Positions 1 through 12,639 of a DNA stretch of 48,670 bases are shown here, one piece after another. Every line of letters begins with the position of its first letter. Position 1 is the stretch's first letter. The notes below the pieces were generated by a model. The model was not told the DNA's origin. It searched no databases and saw nothing but the letters and a program-made list of their open reading frames with translations. The DNA is from Saccoglossus kowalevskii (taxonomy: Eukaryota; Hemichordata; Enteropneusta; Harrimaniidae), in assembly GCF_000003605.2 (NCBI RefSeq), contig NW_003146142.1, positions 1-48,670 of the forward strand. The letters run 5' to 3'. The translations under genes and the position numbers were made by a program.

Positions 1-255
1 TCATACTGCACAGTGAATACTACACAGTGAATACTAGACTGTGAATACAACACGGTGAATACTACACAGTCAATACTACACAGTGAATACTACACAGTGA
101 ATACTACACAGTGAATACTATACAGTGAATACTATACAGTGAATGCTACACAGTGAATATTACACAGTGAATGCTACACAGTGAATGCTACACAGTGAAT
201 ACTACACAGTGAATGCTATACAGTGAATGCTACACAGTGAATATTACACAGTGAA
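1..255. repeat. Segment matching 12361-12615 (offset 12360)
   Basis: From base 3 this segment aligns without gaps to 12363-12615. It includes the rare series ATACTGCAC, ACTAGACTGTG and the form ACAACACGGTG, which I find only at these two places (elsewhere ACTACACGGTG). Differences I see are the first two bases and one G/C at 71. It is evidence of a ~12.36-kb-spaced duplication or conversion event. The shared run ends near 255, where GCT and ACT units differ. Confidence 0.85.
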
Positions 256-3200
256 TGCTACACAGTGAATACTACACAGTGAATGCTATACAGTGATTAC
301 TACACAGTGAATGCTACACAGTGAATACTAAACAGTGAATGCTACAGAGTGAATACTACACAGTGAATACTACACAGTGAATGCTACACAGTGAATGCTA
401 CAGTGAATGCTACACAGTGAATACTACACAGTGAATCCTACACAGTGACTGCTACACAATGAATGCTACACAATGAATGCTACACAGTGAATGCTACACA
501 GTGAATACTACACAGTGAATGTTACACAGTGAATACTACACAGTGAATGCTACACAGTGAATACTAGACTGTGAATACTACACAGTGAATATTACACAGT
601 GAATGCTATACAGTGAATACTACACAGTGAATACTACACAATGAATACTACACAGTGAATGCTACACAGTAAATACTACACAGTGAATACTATACAGTGA
701 ATGATACACAGTGAATACTACACACTGAATGCTACACAGTGAATACTACACAGTGAATGCTACACTGAATGCTACACAGTGAATGCTACACAATGAATAC
801 TACACAGTGAATGCTATACAATGAATGCTACACATTGAATGCTACACAGTGAATACTACACAGTGAATACTACACAGTGAATGCTACACAAATACTACAC
901 AGTGCATACTGCACAGTGAATACTACACAGTGAATGCTACACAATGAAAGCTACACAGTGAATGCAAGACAGTGAATGCTACACAGTGAATATTACACAG
1001 TGAATATTACACAGTGAATGCTACGCAGTGAATGCTACGCAGTGAATACTACACAGTGAATGCTACAGTGAATACTACACTGTGAATGCTACACAGTGAA
1101 TACTACACAGTGAATTTTACACAGTGAATACTACACAGTGAATGCTGCACAATGAATGCTACACAGTGAATGCTACACAGTGAATGCTATACAATGAATA
1201 CTACACAGTGAATGCTGCACAGTGAATACTACACAGTGAATGCTACACAGTGAATGCTACACAGTGAATGTTACACAGTGAATACTACACAGTGAATGCT
1301 ACACAGTGAATACTACACAGTGAATACTACACTGAATGCTACACAGTGATTGCTACACAGTGAATGCCACACAGTGAATGCTACACAGTGAATACTACAC
1401 TGTGAATGCTACACAGTGAATACTACACTGTGAATGCTACACTGTGAATGCTACACAGTGAATACTACACAATGAATGCTACACAGTGAATACTACTGTA
1501 AATGCTACACAGTGCATGCTACACAGTGAATACTACACAGTGAATGCTACACTGAATGCTATACACTGAATGCTACACAGTGAATACTACACAATGAATA
1601 CTACACAATGAATGCTATACAATGAATGCTATACATTGAATGCTACACATTGAATACTACACAGTGAATGCTACACAGTGAATACTACACAGTGAATGCT
1701 ACACAGATAATGCTACGTGAATACTACACAGTGAATGCTACACAGTGAATGCTACACACAATGAGTACTACACAATGAATGCTACACAATGAAAGCTACA
1801 CAATGAATGCTACACAGTGAATGCTACACATTGAATGCTACACAGTGAATGCTACACTGAGTGCTATACACTGAATGATACACAGTGAATACTACACAGT
1901 GAATGCTACACAGTGAATGCTATACAATGAATGCTATACATTGAATGCTACACATTGAATGCTACACAGTGAATGCTACACAGTGAATACTACACAGTGA
2001 ATGCTACACAGTGAATACTACACAATGAATACTACACAGTGAATGCTTTACAATGAATGCTACACATTGAATGCTACACAGTGAATACTACACAGTGAAT
2101 ACTGCACAGTGAATACTACACAGTGGATGCTACACAATGAAACCTACACAGTGAATGCAAGACAGTGAATGCTACACAGTGAATATTACACAGTGAATAT
2201 TACACAGTGAATGCTACACAGTGAATGCTACACAGTGAATGCTACACAGTGAATACTACACAGTGAATGCTACAGTGAATACTACACTGTGAATGCTACA
2301 CAGTGAATACTACACAGTGAATTTTACACAGTGAATACTACACAGTGAATGCTACACAATGAATGCTACACAGTGAATGCTACACAGTGAATGCTATACA
2401 ATGAATACTACACAGTGAATGCTGCACAGTGAATACTACACAGTGAATGCTACACAGTGAATGCTACACAGTGAATGTTACACAGTGAATACTACACAGT
2501 GAATACTACACAGTGAATACTACACAGTGAATGCTACACAGTGAATACTACACAGTGAATAATACACAGTGAATAATACACAGTGAATAATACACAGTGA
2601 ATGCTACACAGTGAATGCTACACAGTGAATACTACACAGTGAATACGACACAGTGAATGCTATACAGTGAATGCTACACAGTGAATACTACACAGTGAAT
2701 GCTACACAGTGAATACTACACAGTGAATACTACACTGAATGCTACACAGTGATTGCTACACAGTGAATGCCACATAGTGAATGCTACACAGTGAATGTTT
2801 TACAGTGAATGCTACACAGTGAATACTACACTGTGAATGCTACACTGTGAATGCTACACAATGAATACTACACAGTGAATGCTACACAGTGAATACTACT
2901 GTAAATGCTACACAGTGAATGCTACACAGTGAATGCTACACAGTGAATACTACACAGTGAATGCTACACTGAATGCTACACAGTGAATGCTACACAGTGA
3001 ATACTACACAATGAATACTACACAGTGAATGCTATACAATGAATGCTACACATTGAATGCTACACAGTGAATACTACACAGTGAATGCTACACAGTGAAT
3101 ACTACACAGTGAATGCTACACAAATAATACACAGTGAATACTACACAGTGAATGCCACACAGTGAATGCTACACACAATGAATACTACACAGTGAATGCT

Positions 3201-4832
3201 ACACAATGAAAGCTACACAGTGAATGCTACACAGTGAATACTACACTGAATGCTACACAGTGAATGCTACACAGTGAATACTACACAGTGAATGCTACAC
3301 AGTGAATGCTATACAATGAATGCTACACATTGAATGCTACACAGTGAATACTACACAGTGAATGCTACACTGAATGCTACACAGTGAATGCTACACAGTG
3401 AATACTACACAGTGAATGCTATACAATGAATGCTATACAATGAATGCTACACATTGAATGCTACACAGTGAATACTACACACGTGAATACTACACAGTGA
3501 ATACTACACAGTGAATACTACACAGTGAATGCTACACAGTGAATGCAAGACAGTGAATGCTACACAGTGAATATTACACAGTGAATATTACACAGTGAAT
3601 GCTACACAGTGAATGCTACACAGTGAATGCTACACAGTGAATACTACACAGTGAATGCTACAGTGAATACTACACTGTGAATGCTACACAGTGAATACTA
3701 CACAGTGAATGTTACACAGTGAATACTACACAGTGAATGCTACACAATGAATGCTACACAGTGAATGCTACACAGTGAATGCTATACAATGAATACTACA
3801 CAGTGAATGCTGCACAGTGAATACTACACAGTAAATGCTACACAGTGAATGCTACACAGTGAATGTTACACAGTGAATACTACACAGTGAATACTACACA
3901 GTGAATGCTACACAGTGAATACTACACAGTGAATAATACACAGTGAATAATACACAGTGAATGCTATACAGTGAATGCTACACAGTTAATACTACACAGT
4001 GAATGCTACACAGTGAATACTACAGTGAATGCTACACTGAATGCTACACAGTGATTGCTACAGAGTGAATGCCACACAGTGAATGCTACACAGTGAATAC
4101 TACACTGTGAATGCTACACAGTGAATACTACACTGTGAATGCTACACTGTGAATGCTACACAATGAATACTACACAGTGAATGCTACACAGTGAATACTA
4201 CTGTAAATGCTACACAGTGAATGCTACACAGTGAATGCTACACAGTGAATACTACACAGTGAATGCTACACAGTGAATGCTATACAATGAATGCTACACA
4301 GTGAATGCTGCACAGTGAATACTACACAGTGAATGCTATACAGTGAATGCTACACAGTGAATGTTACACAGTGAATACTACACAGTGCATGCTACACAGT
4401 GAATACTACACAGTGAATGCTACACAGTGAATAATACACAGTGAATACGACACAGTGAATATTACACAGTGAATGCTACACAGTGAATACTACACAGTGA
4501 ATGCTACACAGTGAATACTACACAGTGAATGCTACACTGAATGCTACACAGTGATTGCTACACAGTGAATGCCACACAGTGAATGCTACACAGTGAATAC
4601 TACACTGTGAATGCTACACAGTGAATACTACACTGTGAATGCTACACTGTGAATGCTACACAATGAATACTACACAGTGAATGCTACACAGTGAATACTA
4701 CTGTAAATGCTACACAGTGAATGCTACATAGTGAATGCTACACAGTGAATACTACACAGTGAATGCTACACTGAATGCTACACAGTGAATACTACACAGT
4801 GAATGCTACACAGTGAATACTACACAGTGAAT

Positions 4833-5225
4833 GCTACACAAATAATACACAGTGAATGCTACACAGTGAATACTACACAGTGAATGCTACACAAATAATA
4901 CACAGTGAATGCTACACAGTGAATACTACACAGTGAATGCTACACAAATAATACACAGTGAATGCTACACAGTGAATACTACACAATGAAAGCTACACAG
5001 TGAATACTACACAGTGAATGCTACACAGTGAATACTACACAGTGAATGCTACACAAATAATACACAGTGAATGCTACACAGTGAATACTACACAGTGAAT
5101 GCTACACAAATAATACACAGTGAATGCTACACAGTGAATACTACACAGTGAATGCTACACAAATACTACACAGTGAATGCTACACAGTGAATACTACACA
5201 GTGAATGCTACACAAATAATACACA
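4833..5225. repeat. 53-bp higher-order repeat, seven copies
   Basis: A four-unit block (one 11-bp GCTACACAAAT unit plus three 14-bp units, 11+14+14+14=53) starts at 4833, 4886, 4939, 5048, 5101, 5154 and 5207. A 109-bp step in the middle holds a GAAAGCTAC unit and extra 14-mers. One copy (5154) has AAATACTAC instead of AAATAATAC. This is the shortest HOR in the window and looks like recent local amplification of one indel-marked block. Confidence 0.9.
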
Positions 5226-6269
5226 GTGAATACTACACAGTGAATACTACACAGTGAATACACACAGTGAATACTACACAGTGAATGCTACACAATGAAA
5301 GCTACACAGTGAATACTACACAGTGAATACTACACAGTGAATACTATACAGTGAATGCTACACAGTGAATGCTACACAGTGAATACTACACAGTGAATAC
5401 TACACAGTGAATAGTACACAGTGAATACTACACAGTGAATGCTATACAGTGGATGCTACACAGTGGATGCTACACAGCGAATACTACACAATGAATGCTA
5501 CACAGTGAATGCTACACAGTGAATGCTACACAGTAGATGCTACACAGTGAATGCTACACAGTGAATGCTACACAGTGAATACTACACAGTGAATACTACA
5601 CAGTGAATACTACACAGTGAATGCTACACATTGAATGCTACACAGTGAATGCTACACAGTGAATGCTACACAGTGAATGCTACACAGTGAATGCTACACA
5701 ATGAATACTACACAGTGAATACTACACAGTGAATGCTACACAATGAATGCTACACAGTGAATGCTACACAGTGAATGCTACACAGTGAATACTACACAGT
5801 GAATGTTACACAGTGAATACTACACAGTGAATGCTACACAGTGAACACTAGACTGTGAATACTACACAGTGAATATTACACAGTGAATGCTACACAGTGA
5901 ATACTACACAGTGAATACTACACAATGAATAATACACAGTGAATGCTACACAGTAAATACTACACAGTGAATACTATACAGTGAATGATACAGTGAATAC
6001 TACACAATGAATGCTACACAGTGAATACTACACAGTGAATGCTACACTGAATGCTACACAGTGAATGCTACACAATGAATACTACACAGTGAATGCTATA
6101 CAATGAATGCTACACATTGAATGCTACACAGTGAATGCTATACAATGAATGCTACACAATGAATACTACACAGTGAATGCTATACAATGAATGTTATACA
6201 ATGAATGCTACACAGTGAATACTACACAGTGAATACTACACAGTGAATACTACACAGTGAATGCTACAC

Positions 6270-9240
6270 AGTGAATACTACACAGTGAATAATACACAGT
6301 GAATAATACACAGTGAATAATACACAGTGAATAATACACAGTGAATACTACACAGTGAATGCTACACAGTGAATACTACACAGTGAATACTACACAGTGA
6401 ATGCTACACAGTGAATACTACACAGTGAATTTTACATAGTGAATGCTACACAGTGAATAATACACAGTGAATAATACACAGTGAATACTACACAGTGAAT
6501 GCTACACAGTGAATACTACACAGTGAATAATACACAGTGAATACTACACAGTGAGTGCTATACAGTGAATACTACACAGTGAATGCTACACAGTGAATAA
6601 TACACAGTGAATACTCCACAGTGAATAATACACAGTGAATACTCCACAGTGAATACTACACAGTGAATAATACACAGTGAATAATACACAGTGAATACTA
6701 CACAGTGAATGCTACACAGTGAATACTACAGTGAATACTACACAGTGAATGCTACACAGTGAATAATACACAGTGAATAATACACAGTGAATACTACACA
6801 GTGAATACTACACAGTGAATAATACACAGTGAATAATACACAGTGAATACTACACAGTGAATGCTACACAGTGAATACTACACAGTGAATACTACACAGT
6901 GAGTGCTATACAGTGAATTCTACACAGTGAATACTACACAGTGAATGCTACACAGTGAATACTACACAGTGAATAATACACAGTGAATGCTACACAGTGA
7001 ATACTACACAGTGAATACTACACAGTGAATACTACACAGTGAGTGCTATACAGTGAATACTACACAGTGAATGCTACACAGTGAATGCTACACAGTGAAT
7101 ACTACACAGTGAATACTACACAGTGAATGCTACACAGTGAATACTACACAGTGAATTCTACATAGTGAATGCTACACAGTGAATAATACACAGTGAATAA
7201 TACACAGTGAATACTACACAGTGAATGCTACACAGTGAATACTACACAGTGAATAATACACAGTGAATACTACACAGTGAGTGCTATACAGTGAATACTA
7301 CACAGTGAATGCTACACAGTGAATAATACACAGTGAATACTCCACAGTGAATAATACACAGTGAATACTCCACAGTGAATACTACACAGTGAATAATACA
7401 CAGTGAATAATACACAGTGAATACTACACAGTGAATGCTACACAGTGAATACTACAGTGAATACTACACAGTGAATGCTACACAGTGAATAATACACAGT
7501 GAATAATACACAGTGAATACTACACAGTGAATACTACACAGTGAATAATACACAGTGAATAATACACAGTGAATACTACACAGTGAATGCTACACAGTGA
7601 ATACTACACAGTGAATACTACACAGTGAGTGCTATACAGTGAATTCTACACAGTGAATACTACACAGTGAATGCTACACAGTGAATACTACACAGTGAAT
7701 AATACACAGTGAATACTACACAGTGAATAATACATAGTGAGTAATACACAGTGAATAATACACAGTGAATGCTACACTGAATGCTACACAATGAATACTA
7801 CACAGTGAATACTACACAGTGAATAATACACAGTGAATACTACAAAGTGAATAATACACAGTGAATACTACACAGTGAGTGCTACACAGTGAATAATACA
7901 TAGTGAATTCTACACAGTGAATACTACACAGTGAATGCTACACAGTGAATACTACACAGTGAATACTACACAGTGAATACTACACAGTGAATGCTACACA
8001 GTGAATACTTACACAGTCAATACTACACAGTGAATACTACACAGTCAATACTACACAGTGAATAATACACAGTGAATACTACACAGTGAATGCTACACAG
8101 TGAATACTACACAGTGAATACTACACAGTGAATGCTACACAGTGAATACTACACAGTGAATTTTACATAGTGAATGCTACACAGTGAATAATACACAGTG
8201 AATAATACACAGTGAATACTACACAGTGAATAATACACAGTGAATACTACACAGTGAGTGCTACACAGTGAATACTACACAGTGAATTCTACACAGTGAA
8301 TACTACACAGTGAATGCTACACAGTGAATACTACACAGTCAATACTACACAGTGAATACTACACAGTCAATACTACACAGTGAATAATACACAGTGAATA
8401 ATACACAGTGAATAATACACAGTGAATGCTACACAGTGAATACTACACAGTGAATACTACACAGTGAATACTACACAGTGAATACTACACAGTGAGTGCT
8501 ATACAATGAATACTACACAGTGAATGCTACACAGTGAATGCTACACAGTGAATACTACACAGTGAATACTACACAGTGAATGCTACACAGTGAATACTAC
8601 ACAGTGAATTCTACACAGTGAATGCTACACAGTGAATGCTACACAGTGAATAATACACAGTGAATAATACACAGTGAATACTACACAGTGAATGCTACAC
8701 AGTGAATACTACACAGTGAATAATACACAGTGAATACTACACAGTGAGTGCTATACAGTGAATACTACACAGTGAATGCTACACAGTGAATAATACACAG
8801 TGAATACTCCACAGTGAATAATACACAGTGAATACTCCACAGTGAATACTACACAGTGAATACTACACAGTGAATAATACACAGTGAATAATACACAGTG
8901 AATACTACACAGTGAATGCTACACAGTGAATACTACAGTGAATACTACACAGTGAATGCTACACAGTGAATAATACACAGTGAATAATACACAGTGAATA
9001 CTACACAGTGAATACTACACAGTGAATAATACACAGTGAATACTACACAGTGAATGCTACACAGTGAATACTACACAGTGAATACTACACAGTGAGTGCT
9101 ATACAGTGAATTCTACACAGTGAATACTACACAGTGAATGCTACACAGTGAATATTACACAGTGAATAATACACAGTGAATACTACACAGTGAATAATAC
9201 ATAGTGAGTAATACACAGTGAATAATACACAGTGAATACT
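6270..9240. repeat. AAT-type-rich array domain with ~726-bp HOR
   Basis: AATACACAGTGAAT units, rare elsewhere, alternate densely here with ACT and GCT units, together with GTGAGTGCTATACAG, ACTCCACAG and GAATTCTACA markers. A block at about 6345-6990 recurs at 7071-7716 with a constant offset of 726 bp, close to 52 units (728 bp). Checked anchors include 6428/7154, 6551/7277, 6612/7338 and 6915/7641. A third copy runs to about 9240 at offset 1467 from the second (7277/8744, 7338/8805, 7641/9108, 7731/9198). The TATACAATG and CACATTG units common in flanking domains are nearly absent here. Confidence 0.88.
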
Positions 9241-10834
9241 ACACAGTGAATGCTACACAGTGCATACTACACAGTGAATGCTACACAGTGAATGCTACAC
9301 AGTGAATGCTATACAATGAATACTACACAGTGAATGCTGCACAGTGAATACTACACAGTGAATGCTACACAATGAATGCTATACAATGAATACTACACAT
9401 TGAATGCTACACAGTGAATGCTACACAGTGAATGCTATACAATGAATGTTACACAGTGAATGCTACACAGTGAAAACTACACAGTGAATGCTACACAGTG
9501 AATGCTATACAATGAATGCTACACATTGAATGCTACACAGTGAATACTACACAGTGAATGCTACACAGTGAATACTACACAGTGAATGCTACACAAATAA
9601 TACACAGTGAATACTACACAGTGAATGCCACACAGTGAATGCTACACACAATGAATACTACACAGTGAATGCTACACAATGAAAGCTACGCAGTGAATGC
9701 TAGACAGTGAATGCTACACAGTGAATATTACACAGTGAATGCTACACAGTGAATGCTACACAGTGAATACTACACAGTGAATACTACACAGTGAATGCTA
9801 CACAGTGAATGCTACACTGTGAATGCTACACAGTGAATACTACACAGTGAATGCTACACAGTGAATGCTACACTGTGAATGCTACACAGTGAATACTACA
9901 CAGTGAATGCTACACAGTGAATACTACACAGTGAATGCTACACAGTGCATACTACACAGTGAATGCTACACAGTGAATGCTACACAGTGAATGCTATACA
10001 ATGAAAGCTACACAGTGAATGCTACACTGTGAATGCTACACAGTGAATACTACACAGTGAATATTACACAGTGAATATTACACAGTGAATGCTACACAGT
10101 GAATGCTACACAGTGAATACTACACAGTGAATACTACACTGTGAATGCTACACAGTGAATACTACACAGTGAATGCTACACAGTGAATACTACACAGTGA
10201 ATGCTACACAGTGCATACTACACAGTGAATGCTACACAGTGAATGCTACACAGTGAATGCTATACAATGAATACTACACAGTGAATGCTGCACAGTGAAT
10301 ACTACACAGTGAATGCTACACAATGAATGCTATACAATGAATACTACACAGTGAATGCTACACAGTGAATGCTACACAGTGAATGCTATACAATGAATGT
10401 TACACAGTGAATGCTACACAGTAAATACTACACAGTGAATGCTACACAGTGAATGTTACACAGTGAATACTACACAGTGAATGCTACACAGTGAATGCTA
10501 CACAGTGAATACTACAGTGAATACTACACAGTGAATACTACACAGTGAATACTACACAGTGAATACTACACAGTGAATGCTACACATTGAATACTACACA
10601 GAGAATACTACACAGTGAATGCTACACAGTGAATGCTACACAGTGAATGCTACACAGTGAATGCTACACAGTGAATACTACACAGTCAATACTACACAGT
10701 GAATAATACACAGTGAATAATACACAGTGAATGCTACACAGTGAATACTACACAGTGAATACTACACAGTGAATACTACACAGTGAGTGTTATACAGTGA
10801 ATACTACACAGTGAATGCTACACAGTGAATACTA
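9241..10834. repeat. Mixed-type array domain left of the insert
   Basis: GCT-, ACT-, TATACAATG- and CACATTG-type units dominate, with one 11/16-bp indel module near 9.59-9.66 kb. The last ~150 bp before the insert (about 10685-10834) switch to AAT units and a GTGAGTGTTATACAG unit, a private variant of the GTGAGTGCTATACAG marker of the AAT-rich domains. The insert therefore sits at or near a boundary between two array classes. No gene is seen. Confidence 0.85.
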
Positions 10835-10914
10835 CACTGGCAATGGGCTGATATCATTTGGGCTTTCATGGGACACCACTGGCAATGGGCTGATTTCATT
10901 TGGGCTTTCATGGG
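10835..10914. repeat. 42-bp direct doublet at the left end of the insert
   Basis: Two direct copies begin at 10835 and 10877, both starting CACTGGCAATGGGCTGAT. They share 37 of 38 bases (A/T difference at 10852 versus 10894), then diverge (ACAC versus CCATT). The spacing of 42 bp equals three satellite units, but the sequence does not resemble the 14-mer. The first copy starts exactly at the insert edge, as expected if the repeat belongs to the element's terminus or if the element was cut within a longer 42-bp tandem. Read forward it encodes a repeated TGNGLISFGLSW, which I attribute to 42 being divisible by 3 rather than to a protein. Confidence 0.9.
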
Positions 10915-11150
10915 CCATTCTTTGTATGGATATGTCCTTTATATTATGTTTTTTTGCTTGTAAGAAGCATATGATTTTAAATTTTATGCTCATACTGAAA
11001 AAACTACCAGTAAAGTGTAATCAAAGAAAGCTTAAAAAGAACTCTTGTGTGCAGAGAGTATTGAAGACACATTAAAAATTACTTTAAAATTTCTTGTACT
11101 TGAGATATTGATGGAATAGCTGAAAACTAATTATGTAAATCAGGTAACTG
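10915..11150. other. AT-rich unique stretch of the insert, nothing recognised
   Basis: This part follows the 42-bp doublet. It contains homopolymer-like T and A runs, a TATATTATG string near 10940 and an ATTAAA string near 11072. Such strings are expected by chance in DNA this AT-rich, so I do not call a promoter or polyadenylation site. An open frame continues from the array to a stop at about 11075, but its composition (lysine, leucine and phenylalanine rich) is typical of random AT-rich sequence. Confidence 0.5.
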
Positions 11151-11327
11151 ATATGAACAGATTTGAGTGCCTGCCTGCGTAATGTAATATATATGTACTA
11201 AGTTTCATTGAAATGTGATTAGAACAAAAAAACTATGAATTATTATTAGAGAATTAATATGAACAAATTTCAACCCAAAATTAATCGGGCCTGTCTATTG
11301 TTCTAGAGCATTTATGTACCAAATTTT
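11151..11327. repeat. Diverged ~106-121 bp direct duplication inside the insert
   Basis: Three anchors recur in the same order. ATATGAACAGATTT (11151) matches ATATGAACAAATTT (11257). GCCTGCCTG (11169) matches GCCTGTCT (11289). ATGTACTAAGTTT (11193) matches ATGTACCAAATTTT (11314). Offsets are 106, 120 and 121 bp, consistent with an old tandem duplication with one gap of about 15 bp. Phrases of the type 'GTACTAAGTTTCATTGAAAT' remind me of non-coding repeats of invertebrate genomes, but that is an impression, not an identification. Confidence 0.55.
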
Positions 11328-11331
11328 GAGG

Positions 11332-12080
11332 CACAGTGAATGCTACACATTGAATACTACACAGAGAATACTACACAGTGAATGCTACACAGTGAATGCT
11401 ACACAGTGAATACTACACAGTGAATGCTACACAGTGAATACTACACAGTGAATGCTACACAATGAATGCTATACAATGAATACTACACAGTGAATGCTAC
11501 ACAGTGAATGCTACACAGTGAATGCTATACAATGAATGTTACACAGTGAATGCTACACAGTAAATACTACACAGTGAATGCTACACAGTGAATGTTACAT
11601 AGTGAATACTACACAGTGAATACTACACAGTGAATGCTACACAGTGAATACCACAGTGAATAATACACATTGAATACTACACAGTGAATACTACACAGTG
11701 AATACTACACAGTGAATGCTACACATTGAATATACACAGAGAATACTACACAGTGAATGCTACACAGTGAATGCTACACAGTGAATACTACACAGTGAAT
11801 GCTACACAGTGAATACTACACAGTGAATGCTACACTGAATGCTACACAGTGAATGCTACACAGTGAAAACTACACAGTGAATGCTACACAGTGAATGCTA
11901 CACAGTGAATGCTACACAATGAATGCTACACAGTGAATGCTACACAGTGAATACTACACAGAGAATACTACACAGTGAATGTTATACAATGAATGCTATA
12001 CAATGAATACTACACAGTGAATGCTGCACAGTGAATGATACAGTGAATGCTACACAGTGAATGCTACACAATGAATACTA
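11332..12080. repeat. Segment matching 47130-47878 (offset 35798)
   Basis: This segment is collinear with 47130-47878 for about 749 bp with no length change. It shares rare units in order: CACATTG, ACAGAGAATAC, GTTACATAG, ATACCACAGTGAATAATAC, GAATATACACAGAG, GTTATACAATG, GCTGCACAG and GATACAGTG. A few substitutions are visible, for example GAG versus GTG near 11952. Homology begins at the first satellite base after the insert, so the 47-kb locus gives the uninterrupted version of the right flank. The two copies separate near 12080/47878. Confidence 0.9.
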
Positions 12081-12639
12081 CACAATGAATACTACACAGT
12101 GAATACTACACAGTGAATGCTATACAATACTACACAGTGAATACTACACATTGAATACTACAGTGAATGCTATACAATGAATACTACACCGTGAATACTA
12201 CACAGTGAATGCTACACAGTGAATACTACACTGCGAATGCTACACTGTGAATGCTACACAATGAATACTACGCAGTGAATACTACACAGTGAATACTACA
12301 CAGTGAATACTACACGGTGAATACTACACAGTGAATGCTACACAATGAATACTAAACAGTGAATACTGCACAGTGAATACTACACAGTGAATACTAGACT
12401 GTGAATACAACACGGTGAATACTACACAGTGAATACTACACAGTGAATACTACACAGTGAATACTACACAGTGAATACTATACAGTGAATACTATACAGT
12501 GAATGCTACACAGTGAATATTACACAGTGAATGCTACACAGTGAATGCTACACAGTGAATACTACACAGTGAATGCTATACAGTGAATGCTACACAGTGA
12601 ATATTACACAGTGAATACTACACAGTGAATACTACACAG

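Larger units (their letters stand above)
1..10834. repeat. 14-bp satellite array, left arm
   Basis: This is a head-to-tail array of a 14-bp unit, consensus ACTACACAGTGAAT or GCTACACAGTGAAT, with no orientation switch seen. Recurrent variants are AATACACAGTGAAT, GTT- and ATT-initial units, GCTATACAATGAAT, GCTACACATTGAAT and CACTGTG forms. Short units include GCTACACTGAAT (12), GCTACAGTGAAT (12), ACTACTGTAAAT (12) and GCTACACAAAT (11). There is a 16-bp GCTACACACAATGAAT unit. The array is already in progress at base 1, so its true left edge lies outside the window. No gene, RNA or regulatory site is visible. Forward TGA and reverse TAG in the unit close every frame within 42 nt. The repeat call is certain; function (centromeric, subtelomeric, heterochromatic or other) cannot be read from sequence. 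Confidence 0.98.
10835..11331. other. Non-satellite insert interrupting the array
   Basis: This 497-bp AT-rich segment has no 14-bp periodicity and is the only complex DNA in the window. The left array ends in ...GAATACTA. The insert starts CACTGGCAATGGG and ends ATTTTGAGG, and the array restarts with CACAGTGAATGC. Deleting 10835-11331 rebuilds an uninterrupted 14-mer series matching copies elsewhere (for example near 10570). Equivalently, a 494-bp piece (10838-11331) is flanked by a 3-bp CAC direct repeat, a possible target-site duplication. I see no convincing terminal inverted repeats, poly(A) tail, Helitron ends or protein similarity. It could be a short non-autonomous element, a captured genomic fragment or an ancestral spacer. 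The family is not recognised. It occurs once in this window. Confidence 0.9.

Noticed and set aside
10815-11075. 86-codon forward open frame (starts MLHSEYYTGNG)
   Set aside because: It starts in the satellite and runs through the 42-bp doublet into AT-rich DNA. The internal peptide repeat follows from the doublet being 42 bp long. There is no recognisable domain and no coding signature.
10930-11080. TATA-like and ATTAAA strings as promoter or polyadenylation signals
   Set aside because: They are single weak matches in very AT-rich DNA with no gene attached.
10835-11331. DNA transposon with terminal inverted repeats (CACTG...CAGTG)
   Set aside because: An apparent CACTG/CAGTG pairing uses satellite bases on the right side. 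Beyond those bases the two ends (TGGCAATGGG and, reverse-complemented, CCTCAAAATT) do not match.
10835-11331. LINE/SINE or Helitron insertion
   Set aside because: No poly(A) tail, pol III boxes or long target-site duplication is seen, and there are no TC...CTRR ends at an AT target.
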